This document shows positions 1 through 5,507 of a stretch of DNA of 7,593 nucleotides, piece by piece. Each line of letters opens with the position of its first letter. Position 1 is the first letter of the stretch. Source of the DNA: CAYLHF01 sp964383365 (GTDB lineage Bacteria > Bacteroidota > Rhodothermia > Rhodothermales > UBA10348); NCBI GenBank assembly GCA_964383365.1, contig CAYLHF010000071.1, positions 1 to 7,593 on the forward strand, written 5' to 3'. The notes below the pieces were generated by a model. It was given only the letters and a program-made list of their open reading frames with translations. It was not told where the DNA came from and searched no databases. Position numbers and translations under genes: made by a program.

Positions 1-384
1 AAGAGGCGGCTTGAAAAGTGGAGCGAAGTTGTAATCCATCCCGGCGCTGATGATCGGATTAAAAAAGATTGGGATGCCGTCTTTGCTTTCGGTGCGAAGC
101 GAAGGCCTGAGAAGTGGAGCAACGTAGTCGTTTCTCCGGGGGCCGATGATCGGATTAAAAAAGATTGGGATGCCGTCTTTGCCTTCGGGGCAAAGCGCAA
201 GCCGGAAAAGTGGATCGAGGTAGTCAATCCTCCGGGTGCCGATGATCGGATAGCGAAAAACTGGGACGCCGTTTTTACCTTTGGCGCAAAGCGTAAGCTG
301 GAGAAATGGATCGAGGTCGTTGTCCCGCCCGGTGCCGATGATAGAATCAAGCGCCGGTGGCAAGATGTGGTGGAGATCGACGGT
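1..384 (+). repeat. Four tandem 96-base coding repeats
   Basis: The units start at 1, 97, 193 and 289, exactly 96 bases (32 codons) apart; the fourth diverges after its GADDRIK stretch. The protein consensus is KR[RK]xEKW, then xEVV, PGADDRI, KxW and DAVFxFGA. A 38-base stretch is identical in units 1 and 2 (49-86 and 145-182), which points to recent duplication or homogenisation. Each unit can be read as two roughly 16-residue halves with one Trp each. The array probably continues upstream of the window. Confidence 0.93.
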
Positions 385-1140
385 GATATCGCCATCGATA
401 AATGGGAGGATATTGTCTCTATCAGCTCCACGGGTCCGGAGCAGATACCCGTTAACTGGGGATCAGTCCTCTCTTTCTCCTCTACCTCGCTCAATGCGCT
501 GGGGGTGACGAGTTGGGGTGATGTCGTCCAGATTAACACCACGGAACAACGCGGGGCTATGACACTCTCCACTGGCCCGGAGCAGATCGGCGTTGACTGG
601 GGTTCGGTCTTGACCTTTTCGCCCACCTCGTTCGAGGCTTTGGGCATAACGAACTGGGATCAGATCGTCGCCCTGTCCAGCGAGGTGATGACGCCTGTCG
701 GCCCCAGGACGGCCAGCGCCAATAAGATACCCGTTACCTGGGATCAGGTGCTCAGCATACAGGGAGGGCTACCCATCGACTTTTCGGAGGAAGAGGTCGA
801 AGTCACCCCGGCCACTATCCCGCTCAATGAGGCGGTCCATATTGAGGCGATCGGCCATCAGTTCACGGTAGATTTCGCCTACCTCAAGTCGACTCAGGCG
901 ATTGACTATATCCCGGCCACGATTTCACTGCGGGAGATGCTGACGCCCCGGCTGGACAGTGCCTATGTGGTCAATTTCGATGATCTAAAATACTTGGGTT
1001 TCCTCAATATTATTCCGGCCACCGTCCCTCTGAGTGCTATCATTGAGATTGATTCAAGCGAATTCGGGGAAATTATTACTACCGCTGTTCAAAGCGCACT
1101 TGATGATCGGGCTTTCAATAGTCGGTCCCTTGCTGGATAG
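1..1140 (+). CDS. Repetitive tail protein, C-terminal part (probable tape measure protein), 5' end outside window
   Basis: The reading frame is open from the first base, so the start lies upstream; the GTG at 367 is an internal valine codon. The visible 379 residues consist of three repeat families in order: residues 1 to about 128, a 32-residue repeat; about 143-236, two 47-residue units starting with STGPEQI; about 269-350, three units carrying a PAT[IV] motif. Tryptophans occur at 7, 24, 39, 56, 71, 88, 103, 120, 135, 153, 172, 200, 219 and 247, and none after that. Each is typically followed by a pattern like W-x-x-V/I-hydrophobic. No catalytic motif, signal peptide or membrane segment is visible. 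The position just before small tail genes and a hub gene, plus regularly spaced aromatic residues as known in some siphophage tape measure proteins, suggests a tape measure C-terminus, which would set tail length. This is inference from context; another structural tail protein is possible. The stop overlaps the next gene's ribosome binding site. Confidence 0.6.
   Translation, partial: KRRLEKWSEVVIHPGADDRIKKDWDAVFAFGAKRRPEKWSNVVVSPGADDRIKKDWDAVFAFGAKRKPEKWIEVVNPPGADDRIAKNWDAVFTFGAKRKLEKWIEVVVPPGADDRIKRRWQDVVEIDGDIAIDKWEDIVSISSTGPEQIPVNWGSVLSFSSTSLNALGVTSWGDVVQINTTEQRGAMTLSTGPEQIGVDWGSVLTFSPTSFEALGITNWDQIVALSSEVMTPVGPRTASANKIPVTWDQVLSIQGGLPIDFSEEEVEVTPATIPLNEAVHIEAIGHQFTVDFAYLKSTQAIDYIPATISLREMLTPRLDSAYVVNFDDLKYLGFLNIIPATVPLSAIIEIDSSEFGEIITTAVQSALDDRAFNSRSLAG
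427..708 (+). repeat. Two tandem 141-base coding repeats
   Basis: The units begin at 427 and 568, both with codons for STGPEQI, followed by V[ND]WGSVL[ST]F, TS[LF]xALG[VI]T and a second Trp 19 residues after the first. They are clearly homologous in protein but have diverged at many third positions, so they are older than the 96-base repeats upstream. They keep the same Trp-x-x-Val/Ile pattern as the upstream array. Confidence 0.85.
808..1050 (+). repeat. Three degenerate ~34-residue repeats with PAT[IV]xL motif
   Basis: PATIPL, PATISL and PATVPL occur at residues 270, 305 and 339 of the upstream-truncated protein (codons starting 808, 913 and 1015), which is 35 and 34 residues apart. Phe/Tyr-rich linkers such as FAYLK and FDDLKYLG lie between them. 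These units lack tryptophan. They look like a distant continuation of the same architecture, with other hydrophobics replacing Trp. Confidence 0.65.
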
Positions 1141-1148
1141 GTGAATAA

Positions 1149-1535
1149 ATGGCAACGACAGTTACTTTTGACGATGGCGCTGGCGGTGATATAACGATCG
1201 AGGCACCCGCCTATCCGGGTAAGGAACCGGCCCGCCGGCCGCAGTTGGTCGGACGGAATTACGGAGGGGGCATACAGGTCACGGATATAAGCGCCGGAAC
1301 GGACTGGGATGAACAGGAACTATATTGGGATTTCTTACCCCAGACCGAGTACGATGATCTGAAGACGTTCATCACCTCTACCGTGAATTGGAGCGAGACC
1401 TCTTTCACCTACACGGACCACGATGGCGTCGATCATACCAATATGCACTATATGGGTGGCTTGGAGTCATTCCGGGAGGTGGCCTTCGAGGTGTGGGCTG
1501 GCACCCTCAAGATCTCAAAGGATATGAGCGCATGA
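1149..1535 (+). CDS. Putative minor tail protein, 128 aa
   Basis: An ATG at 1149 follows an AGGTGA ribosome binding site (1139-1144) that overlaps the previous stop codon. The 128-residue product has no signal peptide or membrane segment. It looks like a mostly beta structural domain: an N-terminal strand-rich part (MATTVTFDDG), a central segment DWDEQELYWDFLPQTEYDDL (about 52-71) that may include a helix, and a C-terminal half ending in a strand-like WAGTLKIS. The alternating pattern of an aromatic strand, a 'x-L-x-x-F' helix and a 'F-T-Y-x-D-x-D-G' turn resembles small tail-tip or distal-tail proteins that sit between tape measure and hub genes in siphophages. That resemblance is by eye, so the family is not assigned. 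Its stop overlaps the next start as ATGA, suggesting translational coupling. Confidence 0.65.
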   Translation: MATTVTFDDGAGGDITIEAPAYPGKEPARRPQLVGRNYGGGIQVTDISAGTDWDEQELYWDFLPQTEYDDLKTFITSTVNWSETSFTYTDHDGVDHTNMHYMGGLESFREVAFEVWAGTLKISKDMSA

Positions 1536-1915
1536 AAACTCTACTGATCGGACTCCTACTCTGCCCCGTGCTCGCCTGGGCTGATTTCGATGTGCGAGCC
1601 GGTGAGCCAGGCGTCGCCGCCCATTACCGCGAGGGAGTGGAGCAAATGGCGGGGCTGGACCCGGAAGAGATGGCTCTCCAGATCGCCTCAGATGGCTTTG
1701 ACTGGTGGGATGATGGAATGTCCCTCGTATGCCTCCTCGATACCCTCTACCGCGAAGAGGGAACGGTCCTGGGGGCCGTGTTCCGGCTGGCCGACCTCTG
1801 GCCGCGATTCGGTGAGGGGCCGAGCTGGCTACTTGACGCTTTCGTGTATCTCTGGACGATGGAATATCATACCCTACAGGCGGGAACGGACCATGGCGCA
1901 GAATCTATCCGGTAA
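1532..1915 (+). CDS. Unrecognised 127-aa protein with Sec signal peptide
   Basis: The start ATG at 1532 shares bases with the upstream TGA (ATGA) and has AAAGGA at 1517-1522, nine bases upstream. Residues 1-17 form a textbook signal peptide: M-K-T, a leucine-rich core, then AWA followed by Asp18, a good signal peptidase I site. Cys11 lies in the core, but the preceding LLL is a poor lipobox, so a lipoprotein is less likely. The mature part (about 110 residues) is acidic and rich in aromatics (WW at 58-59; Trp at 90, 99 and 108), with one cysteine at 67 and amphipathic helical stretches. I do not recognise the family and see no catalytic motif. Export suggests a role at the host envelope, for example in exclusion, lysis support or tail-tip assembly, but that is speculation. 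Its 3' end overlaps the hub gene by 23 bases in another frame. Confidence 0.75.
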   Translation: MKTLLIGLLLCPVLAWADFDVRAGEPGVAAHYREGVEQMAGLDPEEMALQIASDGFDWWDDGMSLVCLLDTLYREEGTVLGAVFRLADLWPRFGEGPSWLLDAFVYLWTMEYHTLQAGTDHGAESIR

Positions 1916-4592
1916 GACGGCAGACGAGGAGCGTTTCAATAGCTCGTATCAGATCGTTTGGGTCGTAGAGCTGGACGCCGACGATCCCTATAACGGGGTG
2001 ACTACCCAGTACTATGCCAACCGTAAGATCACTATTTCGGGCAATGTCTATCAGGACTACCTTGCCGATAAGGGGATCGATCTTCCCTGGCACAAGCTCA
2101 GGCCGTGGGGTGGAATCCCGGCGCAGACCCGTGCCAAGATTAAGTTCCGGAATGAAGGGGCGTTCAGCGATATTCTCGAAACGTACGCCCTGGATAACGA
2201 CGCGGTGCGCATCGGCGTGGTCTTCCTTGATGGGACGGAGACTTCCTCCGATATCGTCTGGATCTGGCGCGGCGTGGTGGAGGACTACCCATACGACCTG
2301 CGAGCCTTCACCCTCCTGTGTAAGGATAACGTCGATAAACAGTTCGTGGACTTCCCCCAAAAGACCATGACGCCCGTCGACTACCCCGATGCTGATACCG
2401 ACCTCTGGGGCCGGGTCGTGCCGACCGTATGGGGGGATCTGAGCGACTGGCCGACATGGGACGATACCGTCACGGTGCAGCGGCTGGCGAAAGCCTTTGC
2501 GATCGAGCAGATCCAGCAAAAGTTTCTGATCGGTAATCATATGATCCAGACGCCCGAGTACTACGTCCAGATCTATGATGCAGCTAACCGCGCGGCCTAT
2601 ATCGATAACGCCTTTGTGACGGTGGATACCGACACAGGAGAGTTTCAGATCGACGACTCCGAGCGCGAGATATACCTCTTCCCCGGCCTGCCCATGCTGA
2701 CTAATGACGTGTCGACCTGGGGTAAGGTGGCGAAGCTGACCGAATCGGTGGAGCTGGTCAATGGCAATAATCTCGATGTGCAGTTCGGAGGTATCCCGAA
2801 GTTAGGGACGGTAAAAAATCCCGGCGTCCTTTACCCTCGGATCCAGATTGAGATTACAGCCGGGTCTACTGCCTCGACCTTTACCCTCAAAGAGAACGGC
2901 GTCGCCCACTCGACACTGAACGGGTATTCGTCCAGCACCACGATCAATATGCTGCTCGATGGCGATTATTCTAATGACTGGAATTTTGAGACGATCACCC
3001 TCGAAGTCGATGGACCGGCCACCGGGACCACGACCATCGAGTACGTCCGCATCTGGATGAAATACGACGATCAACTAAGCGCGGAGTTTCGACCGTTCGA
3101 AGTGGCGGCGGCAGTGCAGGGCTGGAAGGATGATGCCAGCCAGTACAATAATGGCTCTTCGATCTCTTCAGATATTTACCTTCGCACTCCGGTGGATATG
3201 CTGGAGGCGTTCTTCAGAGGTAAAATTCTGATGAACAAACCTCTTCTCGATCTCGATTTTGCCAGCTTCGATACGGCCCGCACTATTCGGAATTGGCCTT
3301 GCGCTTTTCAGATCACAGAGCGGAAGGGGATCGACTGGCTGGATAGGTATTGCAGAGAGTTCGGGATACATCTCTACTACTCGGTGGAAGAGAATTTTCG
3401 GGTCATTGCTATAACCAAAGATCCAACCCCGACGCATACCTTCCTCTGGCAGCATGACATCGCCGTGGTCAACCCCACCGCCAAGGTGAGTGAGTTTAAT
3501 ATCGACTGTAAACTCGGGCGCACCCCCACTACGCAGATTATCAACGATATCGTCGTGCGGCATGGGGTGGATTACTCCACGGACCGCACCGGGGCTGTCT
3601 CGTCCAAGAGCGCCCACTATAGGCTGACAGGGACAGGTGCCTCCTTTGTGTCCACAGGAGCGGCCACGGGACGTCTGACGGACGCGGGGGCTGACTTTGT
3701 GAACGATGGCGCTCTGGCCGGGGACACCCTCTACATCGCAGGATATAAGGACTTTGATATTGACACCGTAGGGGCAACCACGCTGGACGTCACCGACCCT
3801 GATGGCGGGCCCGTATTCGATAAGACGAATGTCGAGTACTGGGAGGGGCCATCTGTCGATGGTGCGTGCATCCGATCCCAGGAGCGATATAAGACGGTCA
3901 ACTCCCTGGGTGAGGCCGTGACCATGCGGACGGAGGGTGGCTTCAGGAGCGATTTTCTGATCGATGCAGATAATATGGTCGAGTGGGTGAGGGACTTCCG
4001 TGCTGAGCGGTCCATGGTGGCTGATTTCGCCTCTCATAGTCTGGTGCCGTGCGATGTGGAACTGGGCGATATTTGCTTCTTCGATCACCCTCTTCTGCCC
4101 GATGTGTACCGCCCTATTGATGTGACCGCTATCGACGCCAATGTGGCGAACTCCTCTATCCTTACGTGGGTGACTTGCAATCAAACAAATTTGGTGGAGG
4201 TCGGTGATTATCTGCTGTGCGATCGGGAGATCTGGAAGGTGCAGAGCAGGGATATACCCGGAGCCAGATTCCGGGTCTACCGGGGTCAGGCGAACACGGC
4301 CCCTGCAGCCCACTCAAGCGGCACCACGTTTGCGCGTTGGAATCACATGCGCTGGATGATCTTAGACTATAAGTTTGATACGAATAAAGCACAGGTCCGT
4401 ATGCGAATACGGTCCCTCCCAACCGACTATAAGATCCGGGGGAAGGTGTCGAATTACGCCACGACCTACCATGCGGCCACAGCAGATCAGCAGCTTCAAG
4501 ACGGCTGGTCTTCCCCGAGCAATGGGTTGCTGGTCGAAAGGGATTTTCTGTCGGGCGTATCTCATGTCTCAGCGAACACGAATACTTACTGA
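1893..4592 (+). CDS. Putative tail hub / tail tip protein, 899 aa
   Basis: The frame is open further upstream (to about 1590), but the ATG at 1893 is chosen: it has GGGA at 1882-1885, and an earlier start would overlap the whole preceding signal-peptide gene. The N-terminal ~150 residues resemble the strand-rich domain that opens many phage hub-region proteins, ending in a W-R-G-V-V-E-D segment and FTLLCKDN. WGRVVPTVWGD (about 172-182) recalls the I-P-x-V-x-G motif of tip proteins. A Thr/Ser-rich beta domain, possibly an insertion, lies at about 317-373. GIDWLDRYCREFGIHLYY (about 479-500) matches the hub pattern in which a helix precedes a strand. VELGDICFFDHP (about 722-733) and RVYRGQ with AAHSSGT (about 794-812) are common near the C-termini of phage tail hub and baseplate proteins. 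It probably forms the tail tip that links tube to fibres. No peptidase or lytic motif was seen. The hub assignment is by motif and position. Confidence 0.75.
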   Translation: MAQNLSGKTADEERFNSSYQIVWVVELDADDPYNGVTTQYYANRKITISGNVYQDYLADKGIDLPWHKLRPWGGIPAQTRAKIKFRNEGAFSDILETYALDNDAVRIGVVFLDGTETSSDIVWIWRGVVEDYPYDLRAFTLLCKDNVDKQFVDFPQKTMTPVDYPDADTDLWGRVVPTVWGDLSDWPTWDDTVTVQRLAKAFAIEQIQQKFLIGNHMIQTPEYYVQIYDAANRAAYIDNAFVTVDTDTGEFQIDDSEREIYLFPGLPMLTNDVSTWGKVAKLTESVELVNGNNLDVQFGGIPKLGTVKNPGVLYPRIQIEITAGSTASTFTLKENGVAHSTLNGYSSSTTINMLLDGDYSNDWNFETITLEVDGPATGTTTIEYVRIWMKYDDQLSAEFRPFEVAAAVQGWKDDASQYNNGSSISSDIYLRTPVDMLEAFFRGKILMNKPLLDLDFASFDTARTIRNWPCAFQITERKGIDWLDRYCREFGIHLYYSVEENFRVIAITKDPTPTHTFLWQHDIAVVNPTAKVSEFNIDCKLGRTPTTQIINDIVVRHGVDYSTDRTGAVSSKSAHYRLTGTGASFVSTGAATGRLTDAGADFVNDGALAGDTLYIAGYKDFDIDTVGATTLDVTDPDGGPVFDKTNVEYWEGPSVDGACIRSQERYKTVNSLGEAVTMRTEGGFRSDFLIDADNMVEWVRDFRAERSMVADFASHSLVPCDVELGDICFFDHPLLPDVYRPIDVTAIDANVANSSILTWVTCNQTNLVEVGDYLLCDREIWKVQSRDIPGARFRVYRGQANTAPAAHSSGTTFARWNHMRWMILDYKFDTNKAQVRMRIRSLPTDYKIRGKVSNYATTYHAATADQQLQDGWSSPSNGLLVERDFLSGVSHVSANTNTY

Positions 4593-4603
4593 AAGGTCTT
4601 ATC

Positions 4604-5023
4604 ATGGCTGAAGAAAGCATACTTGAGCAAATGGTCGGGCGGGATATTCCCATCGAAGTCACCGACCCGGAAACGCAAGAATTAAAGCCCGAAGACTTCC
4701 CGGAAGTGCGGGTCACGCCTAACGGGGGCGATGCCTACAAGGTAGAGTGGAAGCCAGAGCAAATAATGCGCGAAGAGAAAAGACCCGATGGGCAGACGAT
4801 AGGGATAGTGGCGTGGGTCCGGTATAATCGCCGCCGGGTGTGCAAGGTCGAACCGATGGAGCGGTATATCACCCGGAAAAGTGAGCATCTGAAAAACGAT
4901 GCCGACCCCGATCATGAGGAAGTGCTTCCCGATCGGAACCGGGCGAAGATGCGGGAAGAGATCGACCTCCAGCGCATGTGCATTAAAGCGATCCGCCTTT
5001 TTGAAAAAGAGCAGGCCAATTAG
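4604..5023 (+). CDS. Hypothetical charged 139-aa protein in tail operon
   Basis: The ATG at 4604 is preceded by GAAAGG (4591-4596) seven bases away, starting inside the hub gene's stop codon. The product is very rich in charged residues (Glu, Lys, Arg, Asp), with no signal peptide or membrane segment. The first ~60 residues contain acidic, Pro-rich stretches (VTDPETQELKPEDFPEVRVT). The middle has an aromatic strand-like run (IGIVAWVRYNRRRVCKVEPM). The C-terminal ~35 residues look helical (REEIDLQRMCIKAIRLFEKE). I do not recognise the family. Its place between hub and fibre genes suggests a small structural or assembly factor, such as a fibre-attachment or chaperone protein, but nothing in the sequence proves this. 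The downstream endonuclease gene starts 13 bases after its stop. Confidence 0.75.
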   Translation: MAEESILEQMVGRDIPIEVTDPETQELKPEDFPEVRVTPNGGDAYKVEWKPEQIMREEKRPDGQTIGIVAWVRYNRRRVCKVEPMERYITRKSEHLKNDADPDHEEVLPDRNRAKMREEIDLQRMCIKAIRLFEKEQAN

Positions 5024-5030
5024 GAGGAGG
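5022..5030 (+). promoter_or_regulatory. Very strong ribosome binding site of the HNH gene
   Basis: AGGAGGAGG lies six bases before the GTG at 5037 and is by far the best Shine-Dalgarno sequence in the window. It decides the GTG start: the in-frame open stretch upstream overlaps the previous gene and has no comparable site. The first base pairs follow directly on the TAG of the preceding gene. Confidence 0.85.
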
Positions 5031-5036
5031 GTTAAA

Positions 5037-5507
5037 GTGATTTCCTTAGAAGTTCAAAAGAGATTTTGGAAAAAGGTAGACTGTAGCGGCGGGGTCGATG
5101 CGTGTTGGGAATGGACCGCGTTTCGGAATCGGTTTGGTTATGGAATGTTTAGAAATCCAGGCTATAGCTTTCTTGCACATCGAACCGCTTTTGAAATATT
5201 CAACGACCCGATTCAAAAAGGTCTTTGTATTTGCCATTCATGTGATAACCCTGGATGTGTGAATCCCCGCCATTTGTGGGCCGGAACGCACAAAGATAAC
5301 GGGGAAGATAAAGCGCGAAAAGGAAGGGCCGCGCCGAAGGGCGGAACATTGAACGGGAATTCGAAATTAACCTTGGGGAATGTGCGGGAAATCAGGGAAC
5401 GATATGCCAGTGGTGTTTCCGGGTATCGCTTAGGGAAAATCTTCGGCGTTTCTGGTGTGCAGATAATGAATATTGTCAAGCGAAAACAATGGAGTAAAAT
5501 CAAATGA
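5037..5507 (+). CDS. HNH homing endonuclease, 156 aa
   Basis: The product starts at GTG 5037. Residues about 23-55 (CWEW, GYG.F, AHRTAFE) and 63-91 give the HNH_3-type core: H67-S-C69-D-N-P-G-C74-V-N76-P-R-H79-L, then GTHKDN (83-88) and D91. In this family the first His is the general base, and the Asn and second His complete the metal-binding beta-beta-alpha fold. All these residues are present, so the enzyme looks intact. Residues 109-152 (SKLT, V-R-E-I-R, RLGKIFGVS, I.NIVKRKQW) form a helix-turn-helix-like DNA-binding tail, typical of free-standing phage homing endonucleases. G+C is about 46% by hand count, lower than sampled adjacent tail genes (about 53-70% per 60-base line), consistent with separate origin. 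It would nick or cut a target in related phages lacking the gene and so spread itself; the target is unknown but is usually close by. It is not inside an intron, since both neighbouring genes are intact. Confidence 0.92.
   Translation: MISLEVQKRFWKKVDCSGGVDACWEWTAFRNRFGYGMFRNPGYSFLAHRTAFEIFNDPIQKGLCICHSCDNPGCVNPRHLWAGTHKDNGEDKARKGRAAPKGGTLNGNSKLTLGNVREIRERYASGVSGYRLGKIFGVSGVQIMNIVKRKQWSKIK
5491..5506 (+). promoter_or_regulatory. Fibre gene ribosome binding site and start inside the HNH gene
   Basis: GGAG (5491-5494) lies nine bases before the ATG at 5504. It is part of the codons for W152-S153 of the endonuclease, and the ATG overlaps the endonuclease stop as ATGA (5504-5507). Fibre translation therefore starts from within the endonuclease reading frame, probably by translational coupling. 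Confidence 0.7.

Noticed and set aside
1..384. CRISPR-like array or non-coding satellite
   Set aside because: The 96-base units are in frame, have no spacer structure and change mainly at the protein-tolerated positions, so they are coding repeats.
367..1140. Separate 257-aa gene starting at the GTG at 367
   Set aside because: The frame is open back to base 1, the repeats continue across this codon, and no ribosome binding site precedes it.
1542..1567. Lipoprotein signal (Cys11) in the exported protein
   Set aside because: The residues before the Cys are Leu-Leu-Leu, lacking the small residue of a lipobox, while AWA-D further on is a good signal peptidase I site.
1590..1892. N-terminal extension of the hub protein to 1000 aa
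   Set aside because: It would overlap most of the signal-peptide gene, and its translation is Ser/Arg/Trp-rich out-of-frame sequence; ATG 1893 has a site and gives a sensible N-terminus.
1905..2540. 211-codon open frame on the minus strand
   Set aside because: It is antisense to the hub gene's 5' part, with no start signal and no family-like sequence.
3168..4313. 381-codon open frame on the minus strand
   Set aside because: It lies entirely antisense to the hub gene, has no ribosome binding site or recognisable protein pattern, and arises from the hub's codon bias.
5024..5507. Group I intron carrying the HNH gene
   Set aside because: There are only 13 bases before the HNH start and none after it, both flanking genes are complete, and no intron core is visible.
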